This document shows positions 20,925 through 31,053 of a DNA stretch of 64,000 nucleotides, piece by piece. A model generated the notes under the pieces. The model did no database searches and was not told where the DNA came from. It worked only from the letters and a program-made list of their open reading frames with translations. The stretch comes from Mesostigma viride. Its lineage: Eukaryota; Streptophyta; Mesostigmatophyceae; Mesostigmatales; Mesostigmataceae. Both the position numbers and the translations under genes were made by a program. Each line of letters starts with the position of its first letter. Positions within the stretch are counted from its first letter, which is position 1. The stretch lies in NCBI GenBank assembly GCA_009746045.1, contig RPFO01000165.1, positions 124,001-188,000 of the forward strand, read 5' to 3'.

Positions 20925-21634
20925 AACGTTCTCTTTATTGTTCTCATACGTTATTGTTGTTGTTCCTTCCTTCTCCTTCATTGCGCATAAGAACCTGTTG
21001 CGCTTGGCACCTTCATCAGTCTTGCTGAATATCCTACGTGGACATGCATTCCATTTAGTTCAGTGCATGCCGCGTGTTAGATACTTCTAGAATCCTCTAG
21101 AAGGTACCAAGGCAGATGCGCATATGATTGGACGATAGTCGGCTCAGTCCTCTTGACAGGACTAGACCGGCCCTAGACCAGCCGGTGACATGGAGGCCTG
21201 GGAGATGCCCTCATAATATACGTGGCGTCATCTCACTGGCTGATACTAGTGAAGTACAGCCATTGGTCCAATACTACAATAAAGTATATTGTAGTAATCT
21301 GTACTAGATCCTCTATCTCTGAGGACCCATGAGGACCCTAGATGGATCTCCAACCAACTCCAGCCATTCTTTCCTTTGTGAAAGTGATGTAGCTTAGATG
21401 TATTCGTTGATGTTCGGCCGCACCAGGCTGGCCAGTTCACTTTCACATGTAGGGAAGATGGGGACTCACTTGGGTCTTCTGGAGTTTGCACATCATCATT
21501 GCATGGTTGGTGTAATCTGCTGTAGGGAAAACCCAAATCTGAAGGAAAACCTCTTCTCTATGAGAGGACAAAACCTCCAGGGGGAAATAAAAACCTACAG
21601 ATGGAGCATTAGGCTCAGGCTCCCAGATTACTCT
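20925..21634 (-). other. 3' flank of copia-like element B: no gene seen
   Basis: Lies downstream (minus strand) of the RNase H remnant of element B, where its 3' untranslated region and LTR would be. No second LTR copy exists in the window, so boundaries cannot be set. Confidence 0.3.
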
Positions 21635-22316
21635 TTATGACAAAGGGTTCCCAGCCACCATGGACCTTAACAGCTGATATCCATTAAGGGCCAACCGTGG
21701 AAGCTTGGTCATATTAGCATCAGCAGGATTTGAGTGTCCTGGCAGATGTATAGTCATACAGTGGCTGGATAGTTCCTTCGCCACAAGGTAGTCTAAGTCA
21801 GTAGTAGTGGCCCTCTCATTCTTGATGAAAGAGACCACGGGCTTATTATCACAATAAACCCTGACATCAATCACAGGTTGAGGTCTTATCTGACTCAGAC
21901 ACCATAAGAGCATGCAGTTCTCTTATGTATATGACATCGCGAATGCACATGGCATATGCCCTGCATTCTGCAGTGTCAATCCCAACAAACCGCCTTCTCT
22001 GAAGGTTACTGGACCAGTACACCAACAAGGGCTGTCTGCCTTCATTCCTGATGGTGATTAAACATCCGGCTCTGGCACCAATCTTATTGGCAGATCTAGA
22101 CTCTTGGCTAGCATCTGTGTAGGCGTCAATGAGGATACGCTTGTGCCAGTCTACTCCAGATAATACCAGATCAGGAGATTCGTTGAGGCATGTTTCAAGA
22201 CGCCTCCTTCCTTCTCCTATGACAACAGAATCTGGCATTCTGCTTTGTACTGCCAGGTCAGGATTGGTTGTGGCAGCCAGCCAACCAACCCAGTTGACCT
22301 TTAACCGTAGGGGCAT
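21635..22316 (-). pseudogene. Copia-like element B: RNase H remnant
   Basis: Two minus-strand frames (22316-21867 and 21913-21635) give DAYTDASQESRSANKIG, WSSNLQRRRFVGIDTAECRAY, YCDNKPVVSFI and IHLPGHSNPADA. These line up with copia RNase H blocks (a D-rich strand, the E of the AECRAY helix, a second D, and the terminal H region). A frame change separates the blocks, so the domain is broken. Confidence 0.75.
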
Positions 22317-23450
22317 TCTCCTCAGTTACTCTCTTGGGTAACTCATTAATCATCTTTTCTTTCGACCCTTTAGCCGGTTGCAGTTTCAGATGCCATCCTT
22401 TATCATCTTGGAAAAGGGTACAGCCAATGCCACAATAAGGTACTTGGCTGTTCTTGGTAAACCATGCTCTGGTGCCAATGGGTGATTTGTCATTGAGCCT
22501 TTTGTAGGTCTCATTTAACCATCCCTTGGGACCAATGCGTTGCATATCATCCCCATGCAGGGTAGCCCAGGTGGGTTGTCCCTTGGATTGACCCACAAAG
22601 AGACAATAATAAGCAAGATGAGATTGTTGCATGTGACATCTCTCCTGGATGGCAGGAGCAATGGTTTTATACCAAATGACTGGACTACTGACCAGCCCTT
22701 CCCAGCCCACTTTTGGCTGCATGTAGGGATAACCTACTTCAGCTAACCAGCATGCTGGGGTTTTGACACAACAGGGTCATTGAGATTGCCAAGTGGCCTG
22801 AGCCACCTGAGGATCACCATGCAGAAATGCTCTGGTGAAATCATCAATCTCTGCTCCATAATCCAAGCCATAATCCATAGCACCAAGGTACAGAGTAAGG
22901 AGAAGCCTGAGAACAGGATGTGACAGTCCAGGAGTATACAACTCCTCCTTATCATAGTCTGCAGTACCATGAAACTGGGTTACAACTGGATGTGCGTTTG
23001 GTACAGGAGGCTCATTGAGCTTTCTCTTCATCTTGCACACAAAACGCAACTGAAGCATTTGAGCATTGGGTGGAGGTTCTGAAATGCCTTCAAAAACATC
23101 CAGCGTTTGCCACTCTTGGAGCGCACGCGCCAATGCTTGTCGCCATGCCTCAAGGCCAGCGAACGTGTGACAATCAAGGTCTACATCATCAAAGGACAAA
23201 GGGCTGTGAGCAGCAAATGACCCTTTTGTGAGACCAAGAGAAGTCACACTGAGCTGGGCAGGTTCCACCAGCTCAGAAGCAGGGGGAAGATCCTTTCCCC
23301 ACTCAGCTCCTTTTATTACTGAACCGACACAGGCGGTCATCCAATTCGGTTTCTGGAACATTTCAAGAGGCAAGGAACACCTGAAGTTAGGTCCCAGAGG
23401 AATTGGGTCACAACGTGCTTTTGGAAGCTGCTTTGTGTCATTGGGGCCAT
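22258..23450 (-). pseudogene. Copia-like element B: reverse transcriptase remnant
   Basis: Minus-strand frames 23751-22777 and 22722-22258 together give a divergent RVT_2-type RT. Blocks are AWRQALARALQEWQ, FVCKMKRKL, IDDFTRAFLHGD and the motif-C-like ATLHGDDMQ with the catalytic DD. A frame change around 22722-22777 and low similarity to the canonical copia RT at 4.5-5.4 kb show it is an old, distinct lineage. Confidence 0.75.
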
Positions 23451-23690
23451 CAACAATGGTAACTCCCGGGGTCACCAAGAATGGCTGGCCAATGAGAGTG
23501 GGTCCTCTATAGCCATCAATGACACAAAGTGTCAAGTATTCACCCAAAAATGGGACAGTAATATCCCCAAGAACTTGATAGCTGGTTACTAGTGCTACCA
23601 AAGTCTTGGACATTAGTCCATTGACTAGGTGCAGGGGAATATTTGTCCAATAATGCATTAAAGGGTGAGGTGACAGAGACCTCTGCTTTG
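23450..23690 (-). pseudogene. Copia-like element B: retropepsin-like domain between INT and RT
   Basis: VDTKAEVSV (end of frame 24754-23540) is followed in the neighbouring frame by ITVPFLGEYLTLCVIDGYRGPTLIGQPFL split over the frame change. The DT...VSV start and the LIGQPFL end correspond to the DTG...S.I and ILG.DFL motifs of retropepsins. The usual G after DT is K. The domain follows the integrase and precedes RT. Confidence 0.65.
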
Positions 23691-25027
23691 GTATCAACAT
23701 CAAAGCCATCAAGGTCCATGCCCTTCTCTGGAAGAGAAGTGATTGTGGCAATCTTTAATGAAGGCTTGAGCTTCTTTACAATATCTCTGAGCTCTGGAAG
23801 ATTGCCCCTCTTGCCTAGCTGAGTGTTCAACTTGGACAACCGCTCCTCAGCTTGTCTTCCTTGGACTGGTAATTTTCCATCAGTCTCCAAGGGCATTGGC
23901 TCATTACCAGGGTAATTGAATCCGTGCCTTGGCTGTTCAGACTGAAACATGTTATCCACCTGCCCAGGGGTCTCGAGCCCATGTTCCAACGGCCGGAGCT
24001 TCCGGTGCTGATCAGACACCCTATCAACCAACAAGCCAACTTCTGATATATCATTCTGTGATATCTCAGTCAACGTCATTGGCTGAACTTGTTGATTAGT
24101 AGGCTCCAGTTGATGGGAGGCCGCCCTTTCTGGTAGTTGGGGTCCAGCCTGTTCACTGGCCAAAGGAGGACAGGAAGTCAGATTGGGAGATCCAGATGCC
24201 ACTCTTCCCGGGGCTATATCCATCAGGGGATTTACTTGATCAAGTTTGTCGCTCATTGGATCTCTCTTCAATCTGTTCCAAGCCAGATGATAAGTGGTAC
24301 CATTCCATACCACATCAGCAGTCTTCATCTCCTGGTCAACTGAGGCTATGGTCCCTGGACCCTGCCAATAACCACGTTTACCAGGAGCATTCTCTTTATG
24401 GAAGAACACTTGGTCTCGCACATGAAATTGTGATATCTCTCCTCTCTGCCTGTCCTTTTCACAAAGATGAGCATACTGTGCCCACCTCTGGTTACTCCAT
24501 GCTTGCATTATTTCATCAGGGTAGAGGCCACCTGCCAGCCCACGAGGTGAGACCAGCCGTGGAACACCATGCACCGTAAAAGCATGAAAACGGTTGTTCA
24601 TGGTGTTTTCCACTTTTGCAGCACCTAAACACCTGATAGAAAAAGTTGGTTTGAACATTTCTGGATAATCCCCAGACATCACCAACTTCTTAAGCTCGAT
24701 CCTGTATAAATCTGTCAACCTTGCCTTGAGCTTGGTGGTCTTCGCGACCCACAATCTTCAGGAAGGGCAGATCTGAATATTTAGTAGTCAGGCAGTTAAA
24801 CTGCAAATCCATTTGCAGTTCGTGAATGACTGCAAACTTCTGCAGAATAACAAGGACAGCAGCATGGAGGGTATTTTCGTCCTCAGCTGCCATAGGTTCA
24901 ATTGCAATGTAGCCTGACCATTCATCCACAGCCACCAAATAAGGCAACTGCCTGTAATTGGTGAAGTAGAGGATATCAGCCTGGATATTACTGTTGTCTT
25001 ATAAGGTTCGCAGTCACATATACTTGC
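23690..25027 (-). pseudogene. Copia-like element B: integrase remnant
   Basis: Frame 24947-24690 holds an integrase-core-like VAVDEWSGY and MDLQFN; the position of the catalytic E is D (KVDRF). Frame 24754-23540 continues with a C-terminal barrel-like segment (HVRDQVFFHKE, KRGYWQGPGTIASV, YHLAWNRLKRDP). The same blocks occur in element A, so the assignment is by mutual similarity plus position. The 5' part is cut at about 25027 by the TTAA-element end. Confidence 0.7.
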
Positions 25028-25095
25028 AGTAATTGGCCTATGGACAATTGGTCAAACCCCCCGACAGGTCGGGGGGTTAGCGGACTAAGGGTTAA
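25028..25095 (+). mobile_element. Orphan right end of a TTAA element 1-type transposon
   Basis: About 45 bp matching the right terminus of TTAA element 1 (gtcaa...ccccgacaggtcgggg...agcggactaaggg), followed by TTAA at 25092-25095. No matching left terminus lies between 20507 and here, so the other end has been lost. It separates the two copia-like elements. Confidence 0.75.
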
Positions 25096-26635
25096 CAGCC
25101 TTCACCGCCACTGCAAGACCGTGGGAATAGTGATATCTTTCAAGGGGGAGGCTGCCCCTGCCTTCTAGTGCCAACTCATCAGAGGTCAAAGTAACCCCTG
25201 GCATGCACAAGAAGTTCTGACCCAGAATGGCAGGCCCCTGATAGCCCTCTACCACATAGAACGTGGTGGGCACCCCTAAGATAGGCACACTCACTTCCCC
25301 AAGGATCTTCATGGACACCTTTCCTGAGAAATCAGACACAGCAAGGCAACTGGGATGGGACAGCTGTAAGCCTACAGCATCCTCTTCCCTGATGACAGAC
25401 ACCTGTGAGTTGGTATCTACCTCCATTGTAGCTGCCCAGCACGACCCCCACCCCGTGAGCTTGGATACCTTGGGATCATGTTTGCTGCGCATGAGTGCTC
25501 GGATGACGTCCGCCATGAGAGGCCCCCGGGCCTTAGGTGGCTGCCCCGTCCCCTCTGGCCTTGTGACAGTTGCTTCAGCAGCCTCCTCCTGCTCGTCATC
25601 TTCCAGCAGGGACAGACCATCATCCACCACCAGAGGATTGTTAGCTGCTGCTGCCTGGCTCTGGCCTGGCTCCTCAACCCAGCTGGGAGGGCCTGGCCCG
25701 TCTGCAGGCCAGATTGCATGTGGCCTTCTTTCCTTGACATGAGCCCAGGACAACCTGTACACGTGCCTTGGATCCTTTTCCAAAGCCACCAGGCAAGATC
25801 TGTTAGCTTCTTCCACACGAGTGACAACCCCATCCTGCCACTTCCCCCGCTTGCCTGGAATAGATGGTTCCTTCCACATCCTGACCTTCAGCCCCACCTG
25901 AGGCCTCAGCACATTCCAGTTCTTGTCCTTACGTCTCAGCTGGGCAAATAACCTATCTGCCTTCCTAAGACTGGCCTGCACCACGTTCTCAGGTAAGCTA
26001 TACTGCAGGGCCAGGGGAGAGACAGCCACACCATCAAAGTAATAGTTAACCCTGTGGTTCAGCTGCTCTTCTATCCCCTTACACCAGGCTGCCCTCTCTA
26101 AGGCAGATGCCACAAGTGGCACTGACTCTGCTGCTAGCACCACTGTCTTCACTTCACGTATGGATCTCTCTACAGCCCCTTGCTGCCCATGACTCTCCCT
26201 GGGGACTACTACCAGCTTACAAGGCAGCTGGTCCTGATGCTTGAGCAAACAGTCAAACTGCAAGTCTGCCTGCACACTCTTGCACACCCCAAAGCCTGGG
26301 ATCAGGGCCTTCATACCCAACAACAAGTGGTGCTCCTGCATACCAGGCAGAACGTCTATCAGCCTGTATCTGCTGAACCTGTCCACCCCCACCAATATAT
26401 ACAAGCCCCTGATATGCTGGATATCCATCTGGATGTCGCCACGCTCCCTAGCAGGCTCCCTAGCATGGGACTGAGGTGGGTGAACAGCATTCTCCTGGCA
26501 ACCACAGTTCTCAGCAGCAGCCTGGCAAGCCTCCCACAAAGGCTCCCTACCTAGCTTCCAAGCAAACATTGCTGCCTGCCCAGAATGCCCAAACATATGA
26601 TGCAATCTATGGCCAGCCTCAGCATAGCTCAGCAC
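25085..26635 (-). CDS. Copia-like element A: integrase then retropepsin-like domain
   Basis: A 516-codon frame. Order: HHCC-type zinc region (HRLHHMFGHSG, then CQAAAENCGC), integrase core (LVGVDRFSRY, QADLQFD, QQGAVERS, the D, D and E regions) and a C-terminal barrel-like segment (GLKVRMWKE, PGKRGKWQDGVVTRV). A protease-like domain follows: EVDTNSQVSVIREED, flap-like SGKVSMKILGEVSVPI and AILGQNFL. In Ty1/copia the protease precedes integrase; here it follows. The usual DTG reads DTN. The last residues come from the TTAA-element end, so the frame is truncated before RT. Confidence 0.8.
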   Translation of the reverse strand: MLSYAEAGHRLHHMFGHSGQAAMFAWKLGREPLWEACQAAAENCGCQENAVHPPQSHAREPARERGDIQMDIQHIRGLYILVGVDRFSRYRLIDVLPGMQEHHLLLGMKALIPGFGVCKSVQADLQFDCLLKHQDQLPCKLVVVPRESHGQQGAVERSIREVKTVVLAAESVPLVASALERAAWCKGIEEQLNHRVNYYFDGVAVSPLALQYSLPENVVQASLRKADRLFAQLRRKDKNWNVLRPQVGLKVRMWKEPSIPGKRGKWQDGVVTRVEEANRSCLVALEKDPRHVYRLSWAHVKERRPHAIWPADGPGPPSWVEEPGQSQAAAANNPLVVDDGLSLLEDDEQEEAAEATVTRPEGTGQPPKARGPLMADVIRALMRSKHDPKVSKLTGWGSCWAATMEVDTNSQVSVIREEDAVGLQLSHPSCLAVSDFSGKVSMKILGEVSVPILGVPTTFYVVEGYQGPAILGQNFLCMPGVTLTSDELALEGRGSLPLERYHYSHGLAVAVKAVNP

Positions 26636-26987
26636 TCTTCAGTACTGACCTGGCGAGACGTCTGAACCGTGTGTGGGGACACATGATCCACTCCTGAGGT
26701 TCCAGGGCTTCCCTGCAGGCCGTCCTGACGCCCCAAGTCAGGCCCTGCACCCTGGACCGCTCCAGGCCCTTCCAGCAAGGTCCCTTGGCCCTCCAGGCCA
26801 GCACCTGCTGGAGACCCACCACCTGCATGAGGCATAGGGAATTCAGCTGCAGCATTGTTATTGCAATCCAGTGGAAGAACAACATCTTTACACCCTTGGT
26901 GCTGCACAAGGGGCACACCCCCGTCCTTATGTACATCCAGCACACCTTCCCCAAGGGGTGATTGACTATTTACAGGGGATGATGTAG
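26636..26987 (-). other. Element A linker between GAG and integrase
   Basis: Frames are open but no DSG/DTG protease motif is visible. The zinc knuckle and the HHCC motif are only about 450-500 bp apart, too little for a normal copia protease plus linker. This supports the relocated-protease reading. Confidence 0.5.
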
Positions 26988-28049
26988 CTAGTCACTGCTG
27001 CCCAGACTGGCCCCTGCCCCAGCAGGCTTGGCCTTCCTGTCAGGACACTCACGACGCCAGTGACCTTCCTTGCCACACACAAAACATGCTCCACCCTTCT
27101 TCCCAGACCCAGCCCCACCCTTGCCAGGCTTCCCCTGGCCTCCCTGAGGCTGCCCACCCTGCTTGCCCTGGTTGCCTTGAGCTTGGCCCTTGCCTTGCCC
27201 TTGGCCACCCTTACCCTGCTGACCACCAGCTTGCTGGCCCCAACCCCTCCTTGGGACCTGCACCCTTGCCACCCTGAGCCCCTGCCTCTGGCGCCTGAAG
27301 CGCTTACGCTTGTTGGGCCTTGCCCCATCACGGGCTGGGTACCCGGGGACATCACCTTGGCCCTGCACAGCGGAGGTGGCATTGCTGCCATGGGACTGGA
27401 TAGCCTTGCAGGCAGGATCTGGCTTCCTTATGCTGAGGATTACAAGCTCCAGAGCACGCAAGGAGCCATCAGTCTGGTTAAGAAACATGCGGGCACCGTT
27501 CCTCCCATCCACACTCAAACCCATACGGTCCAGGAAATAGTCTGCCAAGGCCCTATCTGTGACCAGGAAGCCATACTTGGCCCCCTTGTCCCTGATACGG
27601 TTGAGCCTAGCCCATTCCTCTGCCACAGGGCCCACTATCTCAAAGGTGTCATACTGATGCTTATAGTAGTTGGTGAGGTTGAGAACCTTGTCAGAGAACT
27701 CCTCCCTCAACCCTTCCAGGAACTGTGCCCAGGTTAGCTTATCCTTGACAGCAGTCCTAGCCTTCTCCCTGACACGCTCTGACGAGTCCCTGTTGCACGT
27801 GGACGAGTGAAACACTTGCACTAGGTTGACAGTGGGGTCCACGGAGAACACAACAAGCTCCATGTCCTCTAGCCACTTGTCCAAAGCTTCCTGTGCTAGT
27901 GGTGGGTTAAGAGGCTTTTGTCCATTCATAACAGTGACAGCACTCATGTGAGGTCTCGACCCTGGCAGCGCCTTCACTGGCTCCACCACAGCGGGTGTCA
28001 CAACAACAGCACCACTTGGTCCAGCAGGCACAGGGGAGAGCACATCCAC
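26988..28049 (-). CDS. Copia-like element A: GAG
   Basis: 353 codons. A helical GAG core (LDKWLEDMELVVFSV, LTWAQFLEGLREEF, EWARLNRIRDKGAKYGF) resembles the UBN2/retrotrans_gag fold used by LTR elements. It is followed by a Gly/Gln/Lys-rich spacer and one CCHC knuckle (CFVCGKEGHWRREC). The first codon of the open frame is GTG with an upstream in-frame stop, so the true N terminus is probably in another frame upstream (to about 28340) and the copy is likely damaged there. Confidence 0.8.
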   Translation of the reverse strand: MDVLSPVPAGPSGAVVVTPAVVEPVKALPGSRPHMSAVTVMNGQKPLNPPLAQEALDKWLEDMELVVFSVDPTVNLVQVFHSSTCNRDSSERVREKARTAVKDKLTWAQFLEGLREEFSDKVLNLTNYYKHQYDTFEIVGPVAEEWARLNRIRDKGAKYGFLVTDRALADYFLDRMGLSVDGRNGARMFLNQTDGSLRALELVILSIRKPDPACKAIQSHGSNATSAVQGQGDVPGYPARDGARPNKRKRFRRQRQGLRVARVQVPRRGWGQQAGGQQGKGGQGQGKGQAQGNQGKQGGQPQGGQGKPGKGGAGSGKKGGACFVCGKEGHWRRECPDRKAKPAGAGASLGSSD

Positions 28050-28360
28050 ATGAGGCCTCTTACCATTGCCGTCAGCGAGGGGTCCCTCTTACGCTTCTCC
28101 ACGGCAGGTTGCCCATTCGCCACCGTTATTGCATCAGATGCCCAGCGCCCGCGCCTTGCGCGCCTCCTCCACCGAGTCTTCGTGTCGCCTCTTGCTCCCT
28201 GGTCGCTTTCCCCCATCGCCGTCGCTGGCTGGGATCGCCTCTCCCACCAGCGCCTCCTTGCCCTTCCCAGGCTCCTGGCTCTCTCCAGCCGGTGCCCCCC
28301 TCGCCCTTGTCGCCGTCGCCCGGTTTGCCACGAGGCATTATATACAAGTGGGGACACAAC
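28050..28360 (-). pseudogene. Probable damaged N-terminal region of element A GAG
   Basis: Overlapping minus-strand frames read Gly/Arg/Lys-rich protein (for example GGKRPGSKRRHEDSVEEARKAR) up to about 28340, where MPRGKPGDGD could be a start. A frame change separates it from the GAG core. Inference from proximity and composition only. Confidence 0.35.
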
Positions 28361-28390
28361 AATAAAGGCGAAGGAAAAGGAAGAACTGAC

Positions 28391-28636
28391 TCAAGCACTG
28401 GCGTCGCTGGGGGATGCCGTGGGCACCGTCCCAGCTACTGACTCAGCACCTGCTTGGTTCGCTGCCTCCAGCTCTCGCTCTTGAGCAGTGGCTGCGATGG
28501 GCGTCTCTGGCCGCTCCTCGTCGCTGCCAGCGGCGTCCTCCCCGTCGGCGTAGGGTCCAAACACTCTGCTAACGGGTCGCCCGTCTGCAGATTTCTCCAC
28601 TGGGATCCGGGGCTCGCTCCCACTCGGCGATCCCAC
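28391..28636 (-). CDS. Unrecognised minus-strand ORF (81 codons)
   Basis: Acidic, Ala/Glu-rich (DGEDAAGSDEERPETP, AATAQERELEAANQAG). It lies just downstream of the 286-codon ORF and may be its continuation after a frame change. No family recognised. Confidence 0.3.
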   Translation of the reverse strand: MGSPSGSEPRIPVEKSADGRPVSRVFGPYADGEDAAGSDEERPETPIAATAQERELEAANQAGAESVAGTVPTASPSDASA

Positions 28637-28731
28637 TCAAGGTTCTTCACCCACCGCGTTCCACCACCCCGCTTGTCGTTGCAGCCCCACGACCACCGTA
28701 GTCGTGTTCGGGCTCTTGCGGGACGTGCAGC

Positions 28732-29592
28732 TCAGCACGACGTCGTGCAGCGTACCCTTCTGGTACCGTCGCCTTGATCTATCTGCTGAGATGAACGTTC
28801 GATGATCCCCTCTGGCTGATCAACGAATTGGTAATGGAAGTCTTCTGGCGTTACCTCCCGACCCGTGATGACCTCGACCACTGGATCGTGTGCGTCTGGT
28901 TCCGCCGCCCGCGGTGTGTCGAGTGTTGACCAAATCCCAAATGGTCGTGTGGTTATCACCCACCGGTCTGCGTTGCCCCGTGACTCCTGCAAAAGAATGT
29001 TCACGAGGTGTTCGCACGTTTGTGAAACCACCTCTGCCGACGACCAGGGGTTGTCGACTTCGCGCGCCTGCGCTTGCCTGATCACGTCCGGGACTTCAAC
29101 TCCCGCGCCCAGCACAGACGTTGCCACCTGATGGTTGAACAGTCGCGCTGCTCCCAGTCCAATGGCCACGATCTGGCCCAGTGCCTCCCGCGCCAAATCC
29201 AGCTGCGACACGGTCACGTGCCCGCCCTGGTGAGCCACCTCCAGACCGTAAATGGTCGAGGACAGCTCGTCCCGTATTGACACAAACTTTTCGACGGCCT
29301 CTCGCGACAATTCGCCGGGAGCTGTCGAAGCCTCAATCTGCATCACAATGGGGTCGCTCGCCGCCGGCCCTGCTGCAGTTCCGCAAACTGCTACCCAACC
29401 TTTCTTCGCCAGCCCCCTTGCCAGGTACGCCGCCTGGACGAAGGTTGATGCGGTGCTCGGATGAGCGTAGGGATGAAAAGGTCGTGATCGCTCCGGGGCT
29501 CCTACCCGAAGCTGCGGCTGCGAGCTCTGGCTTTGCGAAGGCTCAATGGCCTGTTCCCTCGGCACGTTGGACATGAAGAAGTAAGGAGACAA
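28732..29592 (-). CDS. Unrecognised minus-strand ORF (286 codons)
   Basis: Starts at ATG (MSPYFFMSNVPREQ) and has balanced, protein-like composition without low complexity. It includes helical stretches such as REAVEKFVSIRDELSSTIYGL and LDLAREALGQIVAIGLGAARLF. No catalytic or nucleic-acid-binding motif was recognised. It sits upstream of the element A GAG and downstream of the gypsy RNase H on the same strand. It could be an accessory retroelement ORF or an unrelated gene fragment; the function is unknown. Confidence 0.45.
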   Translation of the reverse strand: MSPYFFMSNVPREQAIEPSQSQSSQPQLRVGAPERSRPFHPYAHPSTASTFVQAAYLARGLAKKGWVAVCGTAAGPAASDPIVMQIEASTAPGELSREAVEKFVSIRDELSSTIYGLEVAHQGGHVTVSQLDLAREALGQIVAIGLGAARLFNHQVATSVLGAGVEVPDVIRQAQAREVDNPWSSAEVVSQTCEHLVNILLQESRGNADRWVITTRPFGIWSTLDTPRAAEPDAHDPVVEVITGREVTPEDFHYQFVDQPEGIIERSSQQIDQGDGTRRVRCTTSC

Positions 29593-30178
29593 TAATACGA
29601 GTTAGAAAGAGCTCCCAACGTATGTGAGCTCTTGGTCTTTCACAGCGCGTCTTAGCCAATGTTGCAAGGCAGCAACCTTAAATCTGTTCACCAGGCCACG
29701 ACCACAATGGGCACTTCCACGACCAAGGTGGCACCCACGGTTCGTGCTTTCCGAGATAGCTGGTCATCCCCCATGACCAAGCTATATCCTTTGCGTTGTT
29801 CCTCGTTCCCATCGGCATGACGAGGCACGTGCAGGCGTGCAAGCAAATCCACAACGTCCACTGGCATCAGTGCAGAGCCAGGACGTACTGGATTTGCCTA
29901 GACTCTGCAACCTAGGAAGTACAAGACCTGTCACACGCCTGCAAGGTCTAGTATCCTTGCAGCCCTGTGCCAGCTCCAGTACCCTACTAGTCACAGGCTG
30001 CTGCTCCTCCTGGTCTACGTGGACCACAGTCACGTGATAGACAGGCTAAGCCTGTGCAGGCACGGCCTGCCACGTGTCCTGTCCACTATACCAGAGGACT
30101 GCACCGGCCCTAGTCGGCCACGGATGGCTAGGACTTCGGGACTTGATATCTTTCTCGTCCCTTGTCTGTTTCAGGCGG
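29593..30178. other. Spacer between unknown ORF and gypsy pol: no gene seen
   Basis: No integrase, LTR pair or tRNA was recognised. A gypsy integrase would be expected here on the minus strand after RNase H and is missing. Confidence 0.4.
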
Positions 30179-30997
30179 TCAGCACGGCGTTGGAAAGGTC
30201 TTTCCAAACTGTATCCACTTAGCATCTTGGTTGCCCAAAATGCTAACTGTATCCAGAACAGGTTTAAAGAGGTCTCCTACCGCCTTGCCAAAGAGAAGGG
30301 GAGGTCCTAGAGGGACTATATTATCATAGGACTTCCCTGACCTAGTCGCTATATGGCTAAGCGGCATAGAAATTTTATTTTTCCCCTCCCCCCCCACAGA
30401 GACCACAGGAAGGGCCTCACACGGGAGAGAGAGTCCTACGTGAGAAAGGAGATCAGGCATGCGAACAGCAGTATGAAAGAGATAGGCATAAGATTCATCA
30501 TCCGGTAGTTCACCATAAGGGACTCCACCAATAGTGGTAGGAACTAGAGTAGTATTGAGAACATCTAAGTCCTCGAAAAAGGAGTAATCTGCGCGACGGG
30601 AGAGTGCATCAGGTACGATGTTATCTACACCTTTAACATACTGAAGTTTAAATGGGGAAAACTGTGCTAAAAACTCCATCCAGCGCGCTTGACGAGGGGT
30701 AAGGTTGGGTTGGGAGAGCAGATGGGTAAGGGGACGGTGGTCCGTTTGTATAACTAATCTATAAGGATCTATCTCACAGGGTTCATTCAGGCAAACATCA
30801 AATTGGGCACCTTTAAGAAAGTGCTGCCACGCGTGGCAACAATACACCACAGCTAAGAGTTCCTGCTGGTGTACAGGATAGTTACGCTCCGCGGGGAGCA
30901 TTGTCCTAGAGATATACTCAATTGGCTGTAAGCCCTGACCCTGATCCTGGAGAAGGACGCCCCCTATAGCTACCTTACTAGCGTCTGTAGCTACCAC
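30179..30997 (-). CDS. Gypsy RNase H region
   Basis: Follows the RT frame on the minus strand. Blocks are VATDASKVAIGGVLLQ, PVHQQELLAVVYCCHAWQHFL, QTDHRPLTHLL and GVDNIVPDALSRR. These are the D-E-D catalytic framework and the NVVADALSR-type tail of Ty3/gypsy RNase H (RT_RNaseH). It continues about 100 residues past the RNase H tail and stops at 30179. No integrase follows, so the element is 3'-truncated or rearranged. Confidence 0.9.
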   Translation of the reverse strand: MVATDASKVAIGGVLLQDQGQGLQPIEYISRTMLPAERNYPVHQQELLAVVYCCHAWQHFLKGAQFDVCLNEPCEIDPYRLVIQTDHRPLTHLLSQPNLTPRQARWMEFLAQFSPFKLQYVKGVDNIVPDALSRRADYSFFEDLDVLNTTLVPTTIGGVPYGELPDDESYAYLFHTAVRMPDLLSHVGLSLPCEALPVVSVGGEGKNKISMPLSHIATRSGKSYDNIVPLGPPLLFGKAVGDLFKPVLDTVSILGNQDAKWIQFGKTFPTPC

Positions 30998-31053
30998 AAA
31001 GGGTTTGGTAGTATCGGGTAGGATGAGTACGGGAGGAGAGAGGAGTAGGGATT

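Noticed and set aside
30378-30396. Polypurine tract marking the gypsy 3' LTR
   Set aside because: The run lies inside the open RNase H frame (GGEGK codons) and no LTR start follows it.
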